64,000 bases of DNA from Opitutaceae bacterium (GTDB lineage: Bacteria; Verrucomicrobiota; Verrucomicrobiia; Opitutales; Opitutaceae), in the NCBI GenBank assembly GCA_016794625.1, contig JAEUGY010000114.1, positions 62,001 to 126,000 on the forward strand, given 5' to 3'. Below the pieces are notes generated by a model, which was not told the origin of the DNA, searched no databases, and worked only from the letters and a program-made list of their open reading frames with translations. Both the position numbers and the translations under genes were made by a program. Position 1 is the first letter of the stretch. Every line of letters starts with the position of its first letter. This document shows, piece after piece, positions 17,468-24,986 of the stretch.

Positions 17468-18397
17468 ATGAACGCGGCGACTCCTCCTCAGCGCATCCCT
17501 TGGCGGATCAATCTTGTCATTGTCGCCCTGCAGCTCGCCGGGGTCGGCGTGTGCTGCTGGCTCGCCGCGCGGGTCGAAGGCTTCTGGGCGCTGGCCGGGC
17601 TGGCGTTGGGGTTCGGTGTGCTCGGCAATTCAATCTACTCCATCATCCACGAGGCGGAGCACGCCATGCTCGTGCCGCATCGCACCGCGAACGATCTGCT
17701 CGGCTCGTTCATGGCGCTGCTATTTCCGGCGCCCTTTCACCTGATCCGGCAGGGTCATCTCGGCCATCATCTGCGCAACCGTTCCGATGACGAGGCCTTC
17801 GATCTCTACTTCGACGGCGACCATCGGGTCTGGCGGTTCCTGGTGCTCTACGGGATTGTCACCGGCCTCTACTGGGTGGTGGTGGTGCTGAGCAATGTCG
17901 TCTTCCTCTTTCTTCCGTTCACGGTGGACAAAAAATACTGGCATGTTGACCAGCCCTCGGCCGCGTTCATGGAGTCGCTCAATCCACGCTACCGGCGCTT
18001 CATTCAGGCCGAGTGCGCCGCGGCGATCGCGCTGCATGTCCTCCTGGTCTGGGCCTTTGGCATTCCGATCATCAACTACCTCGTCATGTACGCAGGGTTT
18101 GGATTCATGTGGTCGGCGATGCAGTATGTGCACCACTATGGGACTGAGCGGCACGTCACCCGCGGGGCGCGCAATCTGTGGATCTGGGCTCCGCTCGATC
18201 TGGTGTGGCTCAACCACAACTGGCACCTCAACCATCACGAGCATCCGACGGTGCCGTGGATCCACCTGCCGGCGTTGAGTGAGTCAGGGGCGGCCCCGCG
18301 CGGTTTCCTTCCGTGGGCCTACCTGCGGATGTGGCGCGGGCCGCGGCGGGCGTTGGAGCGGGTGAGCAACCGGTACTCGGGCAAGATCATTTCCTGA
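17468..18397 (+). CDS. Membrane fatty acid desaturase/hydroxylase family protein
   Basis: This 309-aa protein has the histidine boxes of the membrane di-iron desaturases: HEAEH near residue 60, HLGHH near 98 and a third cluster NHNWHLNHHEHP near 255. Hydrophobic spans include LVIVALQLAGVGVCCWLAA, LALGFGVLGNSIYSIIHEA, VLYGIVTGLYWVVVVLSNVV and HVLLVWAFGIPIINYLVMYA. Membrane desaturases of this kind introduce double bonds or hydroxyls in acyl or terpenoid chains. The gene diverges from the two radical SAM genes. The leader (CCCTTTTCTTCCAGGTC) is pyrimidine-rich. It is followed 10 nt later by the interrupted PAP2-like gene. Confidence 0.85.
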   Translation: MNAATPPQRIPWRINLVIVALQLAGVGVCCWLAARVEGFWALAGLALGFGVLGNSIYSIIHEAEHAMLVPHRTANDLLGSFMALLFPAPFHLIRQGHLGHHLRNRSDDEAFDLYFDGDHRVWRFLVLYGIVTGLYWVVVVLSNVVFLFLPFTVDKKYWHVDQPSAAFMESLNPRYRRFIQAECAAAIALHVLLVWAFGIPIINYLVMYAGFGFMWSAMQYVHHYGTERHVTRGARNLWIWAPLDLVWLNHNWHLNHHEHPTVPWIHLPALSESGAAPRGFLPWAYLRMWRGPRRALERVSNRYSGKIIS

Positions 18398-18407
18398 AAC
18401 GGCCGTG

Positions 18408-19088
18408 ATGCGACAACTGGGAAGCGAGCTTGGGCGCCGGCTGTGCGCGCTCGCCGGGCTCAAGGTCGTACTGAACGTCGTGCTGGGATCCGGATTCTGG
18501 CTGGGCTACGGCTGGCTGTCGCGGCATCCGCCACTGCCGGTGCGCTCCATCCCCTGGACGGCACTCGACCGGGAGATGGTGCGATAGCCCGGAGTTTGGG
18601 GCTGGGTTTACCTCACCCCGTTCCTGGTCACGGGCCTGCTGCCATGGCTGATGGATCGGCGCGACTTGCTTCGGGGTTATACCCGCAGCTTCCTCGCCCT
18701 GACGCTGCCGGCTTTCGTGTGTTTTGCGCTCCACCCCGTCGCGTCACCGCGCCAGACACTGGCACAGCCCGACGGACCGGTCGACTGGATCCGCTGGGCG
18801 GACGGGCCGTACAATGCGTTTCCTTCCCTCCATGCCGGTTTTCTCGTGGTGATGGGTGGGCTGGCCTGGCGGCTGGCGCCCCCGATGCCGGGATTGCGGG
18901 CGGGAAGGCTGGTGGCGATCGGACTCTACGTTGTCTGGGTGGTGGCCGTGTTGTATGCGACGCTCGCCACGGGGCAGCACCTCGTCTGGGACCTGGTGGC
19001 CGGGCTCGCGCTCGGGGTGATCGCGGACGTGTGGGGCTGGCGGGGTTTCAATCGCAGCGCGACAGGAACGCCTGAAACACCCGCGTGA
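18408..19088 (+). pseudogene. PAP2-family phosphatase-like membrane protein interrupted by an in-frame TAG
   Basis: One frame runs from ATG 18408 to the TGA at 19086-19088 with a single TAG at 18585-18587. The residues on both sides (WTALDREMVR before; PGVWGWVYLTPFLVTGLLPW after) look like one protein without a frame change. Downstream, the PAP2 motifs are intact: FPSLHAG (motif C2) and GQHLVWDLVAG (motif C3, His to Asp). Four or more hydrophobic spans are visible. A restart at ATG 18651 would give only 145 aa and lose the first membrane spans. Possible explanations are a recent nonsense mutation, a sequencing error or readthrough. Its 3' end overlaps the convergent hydrolase gene by 41 bp. 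An intact version would suit dephosphorylation of a lipid phosphate in the membrane. Confidence 0.7.
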
Positions 19089-19980
19089 GCTCTGCGTCGA
19101 GATCCCAATCAGGCTGCAGGTAGTGGTCCGCTCCCCACACGGGGTAGACGACTCCCGGCCAGCGTTCGACATCCCGGAGCAGCACGCCGCCGCCGTCGTT
19201 GGGTCCAAGACGCGCGAGGCGACGATGGCCGCGATGTGCCCACGGGTGGCGGAGGTGCCTGGTGAGTGGAACCCCCTGAATGTGGACCAGCGGACGGTCG
19301 CCTGGGAGAGAAGGCCAGGGCGAGAGCGTGCCTTCCGGGTCGTGTCGCAGGTCGTGCAGGGTCGTGATGGACTGCCCGCGCAGCTTGAGCAGCAGCCAGA
19401 TGGCCGCCCAGCGCCACGGTCGGCGCCGCAGCCAGCCGACGAGCGGAGTGCCCGAACCGAGGCCGCTCAGGCTGAGCCAGCCCCGGGTGCGGTCCGCCGC
19501 CGTCGGATCCGCCAGGGCGGATTTGACGTCACAGGCCCCCTTGCTGAGGGAAAGCAGCACGCTGCCGTCGGGCCCGCCTTGAGCTAGCCAGTCCCGGATG
19601 AGGAGGGCGTTGGCCGCGGTTCGACCAAAGCTGGAGATCGGGATACGTTCCGCCGGATGACCGGAGACGCGAAGCAGGCGCAGCAGACGTTCGCCGTCCG
19701 CTCCGGTGCCGTGGTGATCACGGTAAAAGGCGCCTGGCACGAGGCCGATGCGGATGCGCCGGAGCGGCTGTGCTCCGGTGGGTTCGGTCCAGACTTGCTG
19801 GTGAAACCGATGGTTTTCGGAGTGGCCGTGGAGGCGAAGAAACGAGGCCGCCGTCGCCACCTCGATCCCTCCCTGCCGAAACGTCTCTTCTGGCGTCGCG
19901 CCCTGCCAGCCGGCCGCCCGGATCAAAAGCGGCACATCGCCGGGATAACGCTCGGCCAGGGTCCGTGGAAGCTCAATCAC
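19048..19980 (-). CDS. Alpha/beta hydrolase-like protein
   Basis: This 310-aa protein most likely starts at GTG 19980, which overlaps the upstream stop (GTGA at 19977-19980) and begins IELPRTLAERYPG. An 87-residue longer frame reads through the upstream gene in another frame and is rejected. VLLSLSKGACDVKSAL supplies a nucleophile-elbow sequence of the S-x-S-x-G type, RLGPNDGG a candidate acid and VWGADHYLQPDWD a candidate catalytic histidine, in the order expected for an alpha/beta hydrolase. FGRTAANALLIRDWLAQGG precedes the nucleophile. It would cleave or transfer an ester or thioester bond, and the specific substrate is unknown. It is coupled to the NTF2-like and Rieske genes. Confidence 0.75.
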   Translation of the reverse strand: MIELPRTLAERYPGDVPLLIRAAGWQGATPEETFRQGGIEVATAASFLRLHGHSENHRFHQQVWTEPTGAQPLRRIRIGLVPGAFYRDHHGTGADGERLLRLLRVSGHPAERIPISSFGRTAANALLIRDWLAQGGPDGSVLLSLSKGACDVKSALADPTAADRTRGWLSLSGLGSGTPLVGWLRRRPWRWAAIWLLLKLRGQSITTLHDLRHDPEGTLSPWPSLPGDRPLVHIQGVPLTRHLRHPWAHRGHRRLARLGPNDGGGVLLRDVERWPGVVYPVWGADHYLQPDWDLDAELTRVFQAFLSRCD

Positions 19981-20579
19981 GGGGCGGCGGCGCGGGCACC
20001 GGCACGCCGGCCGACGAGAAAGCCGAGCAACACGCCGGCCACTGCGCCGCCGATGACCGACCAGGTGGCGACCCTGCGCGTGGCGAGCTTGAGCACCGGG
20101 TTGTCGAAGGCATTGACCGAGGCATGGTATCCGGTGAGCAACCAGCGGCCGTCCCGCTTGGCGGTGGTGATGGTAAAGACGCTGTTCAGTGCCAGCTCGC
20201 TCCCGTCGGTCAGGACAAAGTGGTCGTTGAGATTTCCCCATGACACCGCCCAGTCTGGACCGAGGCGGCGCCCGAGGACGCGCGGGTCAGCGGTCACCTT
20301 CTGCACGATGGGTCGTTCTCCTTTCATCATGCGGTCATAGTAGGCCCGGACCTCGGCCGGGCCTCGGCTGACCTCGCCGTTCTGCCAGGTGACCACGACC
20401 TCGGGGTCGAGAAACGTAAGCAGCCGGTCGATGTCGCCTTTGACGAAGCTGTCGATCACGCCGGCGCGCAGGGCATCCAGCCCGGGTTCGTCCGGAGCGG
20501 CGTGTAAGGCGTGGGTGGTGACAACCAGGAAAACGGCCAGGGCCGGAAGGAGGAGCAGTCGTTGGAGGAGGCGTCGCAT
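19977..20579 (-). CDS. NTF2/SnoaL-like protein with signal sequence and C-terminal membrane anchor
   Basis: This 200-aa protein has an N-terminal hydrophobic signal (LLQRLLLLPALAVFLVVTTHALHA), then an NTF2-like domain (VIDSFVKGDIDRLLTFLDPEVVVTW, RGPAEVRAYYDRMM, WAVSWGNLNDHFVLTDG, SVFTITTAKRDGRWLLTGYH) and a C-terminal membrane span (WSVIGGAVAGVLLGFLVGRRAG). The fold is the SnoaL or ketosteroid-isomerase cup, used either as an enzyme or as a small-ligand holder. Being membrane-tethered on the periplasmic side is unusual for this family and suggests work on a lipid or membrane-linked intermediate. It sits between the Rieske and hydrolase genes in one operon. Confidence 0.75.
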   Translation of the reverse strand: MRRLLQRLLLLPALAVFLVVTTHALHAAPDEPGLDALRAGVIDSFVKGDIDRLLTFLDPEVVVTWQNGEVSRGPAEVRAYYDRMMKGERPIVQKVTADPRVLGRRLGPDWAVSWGNLNDHFVLTDGSELALNSVFTITTAKRDGRWLLTGYHASVNAFDNPVLKLATRRVATWSVIGGAVAGVLLGFLVGRRAGARAAAP

Positions 20580-20599
20580 GGAGAAAGGGAAGGAGAGCG

Positions 20600-21622
20600 T
20601 TAGGCGTGCAGGTCGCGCAGCCAGTCGAGGTAGCGAGCAAAGGGAGCGTCGATGGGAAGGAGACGGTTGGGATGGTGGCGGACCTCGGACATACGCTCGA
20701 TGTCGGAGGTGAGGAAACGCCGGATGAAGGCGCGGCGCACAGCCGCGTTGACCGGATCGAGCAAGGTCCGCCCGGCGGAGCTCCGGCTGCGGCGCACCCA
20801 GACGATGACCCGGGCGCGGGTGCGGTGACCGGCGAGGGGATGAACGGTCATGAGTCCATAGCTCGTGGTCCGTCGGAACTTCGCCGTCACCGTCAATATC
20901 GTTCCCGCCCAGGACGTGATGGTCATGGTGACCTCGGGTCCGGCGAACCGGCGGGTCAAGGCGTCGGCGAAGGACCGCCCGGCCACGGCGAACCGCACGG
21001 TGATACGCAGGCTGAACGGCGACGGTGCATCGATTTGCGGGGGGCCCAGCAGCACCCGGTCGTGCGCACCGAGAAAATGCTGCACATCAAAGCCGTTGGC
21101 TCCGACAAAGTACCAGGGAACGTCCGCCTCCAGGGTGAAGGGGCGCGCCGGGTGGAGCGCTTCGGGCGCGGTGTTCTCAAAGAAGGGCAGCGGGTAGCGT
21201 GCCTCCGGGTGACTGTGAAAGAAGACATGGCCGCGGTGGATCGCGGCGGGAAATGCGGTTTGTCGGGCGAACGCAGGAACTTCTACCTGGACGGGAATTC
21301 GTTCACAACGACCGTCGACCCCGAATTCCCACCCGTGCAGCGGACAGGCGAGGCGCTCGCCCACCACGCAGCCTCGTGCTAGGTCGGTGTTCATGTGACA
21401 GCACCGGGCCGAGAGCACCGCGACTGCGCCCGTGCGAGTCTGGAATCCGACGAACGCCTGACCGTTGGGTAGCTCCAGCCGCACGGGTCCCCGCGCGAGC
21501 TGGCTCAGTGGCCCAAAGTAGTACCAAGCGGGAGGCGACAGTCCGAAGTCTTCGTGGCGTGCCGGCGGGCGGCCGGGAGGCGCTTCATGCGTCTGTGTTG
21601 CGCCTCGATCGACCGGAGACAT
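20600..21622 (-). CDS. Rieske-type non-haem iron oxygenase
   Basis: This protein is 340 aa from ATG 21622; a GTG at 21679 would add 19 residues. The Rieske [2Fe-2S] ligands are in RCCHMN and CPLHGWEF, separated by the usual 16 residues, and FDVQHFLGAHDR resembles the D-x2-H-x3/4-H iron-binding triad region of ring-hydroxylating oxygenases. The C-terminal domain resembles the single-component enzymes of natural-product and sterol pathways (oxidation, desaturation or N-demethylation) more than the two-subunit aromatic dioxygenases. It is the first gene of the operon with the NTF2-like and hydrolase genes and diverges from the two-component operon. No ferredoxin or reductase gene is adjacent. 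Confidence 0.8.
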   Translation of the reverse strand: MSPVDRGATQTHEAPPGRPPARHEDFGLSPPAWYYFGPLSQLARGPVRLELPNGQAFVGFQTRTGAVAVLSARCCHMNTDLARGCVVGERLACPLHGWEFGVDGRCERIPVQVEVPAFARQTAFPAAIHRGHVFFHSHPEARYPLPFFENTAPEALHPARPFTLEADVPWYFVGANGFDVQHFLGAHDRVLLGPPQIDAPSPFSLRITVRFAVAGRSFADALTRRFAGPEVTMTITSWAGTILTVTAKFRRTTSYGLMTVHPLAGHRTRARVIVWVRRSRSSAGRTLLDPVNAAVRRAFIRRFLTSDIERMSEVRHHPNRLLPIDAPFARYLDWLRDLHA

Positions 21623-21832
21623 GAGGCCAGTGTTGATGCAACGGGCTGGCGAGGTCACCACAAAATTGACGCTCGACACCCCGTGGCGGCGATGGCGGGG
21701 CAGGGGTTTGGTTCATGGCTGACAGGATAGGCGTGACGACGGGGGTGGTCCTGGTTCAGGCTGGTGGGGTCTCGTCGTTCGTTCCCGCCCCTCCTCTTCT
21801 TCTCACCTCACCCTGCGTCTTCCGGTCCCGGC

Positions 21833-22567
21833 ATGCGCATCCTCATCATCGAAGACGAACCTGAACTGGCCCGGCACATTTCGCGGGCGCTGGGGCGTCA
21901 TGAACATTTGGTGACAGCCAAGTACGATGGGGTGGAGGGGCTGCGGGTGGCGCTGGCCGACCCGCCCGATCTCATTGTGCTCGATCTGGGCCTGCCGGAC
22001 ATGGATGGGCTCGAACTGCTGGCGACCCTGCGGCGCGAGCACTGTTCGTCCCGGGTGATCATTTTGACGGCGCGCGGGGAGGTGGAGCACCGGGTGCGGG
22101 GATTGAAGGCCGGGGCGGACGACTACCTTTCCAAGCCGTTTTCCCTCGACGAGCTGATCGCGCGGGTCGAGGCGATGGGCCGCCGCGGGGCGACTCCGAA
22201 GGCGGTCGACCTGCTGCGCACGGCGGACCTGACCATGGACGTGCAACACCGGCGCGTCACGCGTTCGGGCCGCGTGATCACGCTGTCCCCTCGTGAATTT
22301 GACGTGCTCCAGGTGCTCATGCAGGAGCCCGGCCGGGTGTTTTCCCGCACCGAGCTGTGCGAACGCGTCTGGCGGCGGGAGCATGAATATGACACCCGCA
22401 CCGTGGAGATTTTCATCACCCGCCTCCGCAAGAAGGTCGACATGCACTTTGATCTCCCACTGATCCACACCCAGCGCGGCCAGGGCTATACGGTGAGGGA
22501 TCCCGAGCGCCCGGCCGCCGCCGGTCGAGCCGACGCCAGCCCCCCGCCAACCGAGGGTGCGTCATGA
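21833..22567 (+). CDS. OmpR/PhoB-family response regulator
   Basis: This 244-aa protein starts at ATG 21833 (MRILIIEDEPELARHI). The receiver domain has the acidic pair E7/D8, the phosphoacceptor D51 (IVLDLGLPDMDG), the conserved Thr in ILTARG and Lys in SKPFSLDEL. The winged-helix effector includes LSPREFDVLQVLM, FSRTELCERVW and TRTVEIFITRLRKKV. It is a DNA-binding transcription factor. The stop overlaps the next start by ATGA (22564-22567), so the regulator, cupredoxin, sensor and barrel genes form one coupled unit. The target is probably the operon itself or metal/redox genes, inferred from the neighbours. Confidence 0.9.
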   Translation: MRILIIEDEPELARHISRALGRHEHLVTAKYDGVEGLRVALADPPDLIVLDLGLPDMDGLELLATLRREHCSSRVIILTARGEVEHRVRGLKAGADDYLSKPFSLDELIARVEAMGRRGATPKAVDLLRTADLTMDVQHRRVTRSGRVITLSPREFDVLQVLMQEPGRVFSRTELCERVWRREHEYDTRTVEIFITRLRKKVDMHFDLPLIHTQRGQGYTVRDPERPAAAGRADASPPPTEGAS

Positions 22568-23211
22568 CAGGACCAAGCCAGGGGTGTGTGTGGAGTTTCT
22601 TCATGGCGTGCCTGCTGGGCGCTTCGCTCCAGGCCGCCACCGTGGAGGGCCGGGTGACCCTGCCGGAGGCGCGGGCGGTCACGGTGCCCAACAAGCGGTA
22701 CGAAGTGATCGCCAAGGGCGGCGTGCTCGCCCTCAGCCCGCCGCTGGCGGTGGTTTACCTGGAGGGATCGTTCCCGCCGGCGAAGGAGCCGGCCCTCGCG
22801 CAGGTGGTGCAGAAGGACCTCCTGTTTTCACCGGCGATTCTGCCGATCCGGGTCGGCACGCGGGTGGAATTCCCCAACCTCGATAATACCTACCACAACA
22901 TCTTCTCCTATTCGGCGGCGAAACGATTCGACCTCGGACGGTATCGTCCCGATGTGCGGCCGATCCCCTCCCAGATCTTTGACCTCCCCGGTCTGGTCAC
23001 CTTGCGCTGCGACATCCACGAGCACATGCGCGCGCTGATCCTCGTACTCGACACGCCTCACTTTGTGCTCACGGATGAAGCCGGCCGCTACCGGCTGGAC
23101 GGCTTGCCGGCGGGATCGTACGTGCTCAAGGCCTGGCTGAACAGCCGCGTCGTGCGCGAGCAGCCGGTGGTGATCCCGGAGGCCGGGGTGCTGCAGGTGG
23201 ACTTTCCGTGA
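22564..23211 (+). CDS. Secreted cupredoxin-like protein with carboxypeptidase-regulatory-like domain
   Basis: This 215-aa exported protein has a signal peptide (CVWSFFMACLLGASLQA). The middle shows a cupredoxin core with a full candidate type-1 copper set: H111 (NTYHNIFS), then C149, H152 and M155 in RCDIHEHM. The C-x2-H-x2-M spacing is that of amicyanin and pseudoazurin, which explains the label 'methylamine utilization' for such proteins. The C-terminal 50 residues (FVLTDEAGRYRLDGLPAGSYVLKAWLN-type) match a beta-sandwich regulatory-like domain. Encoded between the regulator and its sensor, it could be a periplasmic copper or redox-sensing accessory. Overlaps are 4 nt on both sides (ATGA upstream, GTGA downstream). 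Confidence 0.8.
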   Translation: MTGPSQGCVWSFFMACLLGASLQAATVEGRVTLPEARAVTVPNKRYEVIAKGGVLALSPPLAVVYLEGSFPPAKEPALAQVVQKDLLFSPAILPIRVGTRVEFPNLDNTYHNIFSYSAAKRFDLGRYRPDVRPIPSQIFDLPGLVTLRCDIHEHMRALILVLDTPHFVLTDEAGRYRLDGLPAGSYVLKAWLNSRVVREQPVVIPEAGVLQVDFP

Positions 23212-24986
23212 ACCCGCCGCCGGCTCCGAGTTCACAGCAGGCGCGGGGGTTCCGGGCACAGCTGCGCGTGACCATGATGCTGGTGGTCTCCGCGGCGACG
23301 GGCGTCGTGCTTTATTTTGCGGAGCGCAACCTCGTGACGAGCGTGGAGAACGAACTGCAGCGGCAGTTTCAATCCGAGCTGGAAACGGTGCACCACCTGC
23401 AGGCGCTGCGGCAGGCGGCCCTGCTCGAGCGCTGCCGCACCCTGGTGCGCCGCCCCCGGATTCACGCGGCGTTCGAGGATGACGCGCTCGACCTGCTGTA
23501 CCCGAGCGCGCGCGACGAACTGCGCGACGTCATGTCTCCGTCCGAGCCCGCGCCAGGTTCCGTGCTACGAGCGGAGTTTTATCGGTTTCTAGATCGCCGC
23601 GGCGCGGTGATCAGCACCGGTGATGCGGCCGAGGCCGGCGGACTGGGTTTGGAGGAGGAGGCGCGGCTGCGACTGCCTGCGCTCGCGGAGACTCAGCAGA
23701 TCGGGTACCTGGCCCGGCGCGGGCCTGATGGTTCCGAGATCATCTCCGAAGTTGTGGCCATGCCCATTTTTTCCCAGGAAACCGAGGCCGTCATCGCCGC
23801 CCTCGTGCTCGGATTTCGCTTTGAAACGGCCGGCGCCGCCGGCCCCGATGCCGACATGCAGCGCGGCGTCTGGCTGGAACAGGGCCTGCACATGAGCGGA
23901 CTCACCCCCGAGGCGCGCCGCCAGCTGGCCGCGACCCTGCCCGGCTTGGTGCAGGGTGATCAGGCGTTGCGGGAAGGGGGAAGGCTCGAGCTCGATGGTG
24001 CGCCGTTCCGAGTGTTTTTCCAGCAGCTCAACCCCGGTTCGCTCTACCCGGCCGCTTACGAAGTTTGCGTCTTCCCTCTCGCTCCGCTCATGGCCCGGCG
24101 GGAAATCATTCGCTGGAAGGTGATCGGGGCCGGTGGACTCGTGTTGCTCGCCGGTCTGGCCGCCGGCCATTTCGCCGCCGGCCGGCTGTCCGTGCCGGTG
24201 GAGAAACTCGCCGTCGACTCGGCGGAGGCGCGGCGGCGGCGCGAACAGGCCGAGGCCGCCCTCGAGTCGACCAGTGTCGAGCTGCAGCGCGCCGCCCGGT
24301 TCTCGGCCGACGCCTCCCACCAGCTGAAGACCCCGGTGGCCGTGCTGCGCGCCGGCCTGGAGGAGCTGCGGGCGGCCGGGCGCTTCCCGGCGGAGACCGA
24401 CGAGGAGATCTCCCGGCTGGTCCACCAGACGTATCGACTTTCCGGAGTCATTGACGACCTCCTCCTGCTCTCCCGGCTCGACGCCGGCCGCCTGCGGCTC
24501 TCGCTCGAGCCGGTCGAGCTGACCCGACTGATCGAGGCGGCGCTCGACGACCTCGGCGTGCATCCCGACGCCGACACGTTCGCCGTCGAGACCGACATCC
24601 CGGGGTCGCTCTGCGTCGGGGGAGACGAACACTACCTCGGCATCATCCTGCAGAACCTGCTGGAGAACGCGCGCAAGTACAACCGCCCGGGCGGACGCAT
24701 CCGGATCGCCGCGACCGTCGAAGGGCAGGACGTGGTCGTGCGGGTGGGCAATACCGGCCGCGGTATTCCGCCCGCGTCCCAGGCCCATATTTTCGAGCGT
24801 TTTCACCGGGGCGGTGTGGGGGAGAACGTGCCGGGCTACGGCTTGGGCCTGAACCTGGCGCGCGAGCTGGCGCGCCTGCACCGTGGCGAGCTCCGCCTGC
24901 TCGGCTCCGGAGATGACTGGACGGAGTTTGAATGCCGGCTCCCGGCGGTGCCCGCCCGCAGTCCTTCGGAGACCGCACGCGTATGA
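23208..24986 (+). CDS. Membrane sensor histidine kinase
   Basis: This 592-aa kinase starts at GTG 23208, which overlaps the cupredoxin stop. TM1 is near residues 18-36 (VTMMLVVSAATGVVLYFAE), a periplasmic sensor of about 260 residues follows, and TM2 is near 302-325 (GAGGLVLLAGLAAGHFAAG). The HisKA domain has H371 in SADASHQLKTPVAVL. HATPase_c has the N-box (ILQNLLENARKYN), a G1-like GNTGRGIP and GLGLNLARELARLH. The periplasmic domain has no recognisable family. The organisation matches CusS/QseC-like sensors. Partner and function follow from the operon: the OmpR-type regulator two genes upstream and the cupredoxin directly upstream. Confidence 0.9.
   Translation: MNPPPAPSSQQARGFRAQLRVTMMLVVSAATGVVLYFAERNLVTSVENELQRQFQSELETVHHLQALRQAALLERCRTLVRRPRIHAAFEDDALDLLYPSARDELRDVMSPSEPAPGSVLRAEFYRFLDRRGAVISTGDAAEAGGLGLEEEARLRLPALAETQQIGYLARRGPDGSEIISEVVAMPIFSQETEAVIAALVLGFRFETAGAAGPDADMQRGVWLEQGLHMSGLTPEARRQLAATLPGLVQGDQALREGGRLELDGAPFRVFFQQLNPGSLYPAAYEVCVFPLAPLMARREIIRWKVIGAGGLVLLAGLAAGHFAAGRLSVPVEKLAVDSAEARRRREQAEAALESTSVELQRAARFSADASHQLKTPVAVLRAGLEELRAAGRFPAETDEEISRLVHQTYRLSGVIDDLLLLSRLDAGRLRLSLEPVELTRLIEAALDDLGVHPDADTFAVETDIPGSLCVGGDEHYLGIILQNLLENARKYNRPGGRIRIAATVEGQDVVVRVGNTGRGIPPASQAHIFERFHRGGVGENVPGYGLGLNLARELARLHRGELRLLGSGDDWTEFECRLPAVPARSPSETARV

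Noticed and set aside
19981..20241. N-terminal extension of the alpha/beta hydrolase
   Set aside because: It runs out of frame through the NTF2-like gene; the GTG at 19980 overlapping the upstream stop (GTGA) explains the start better.
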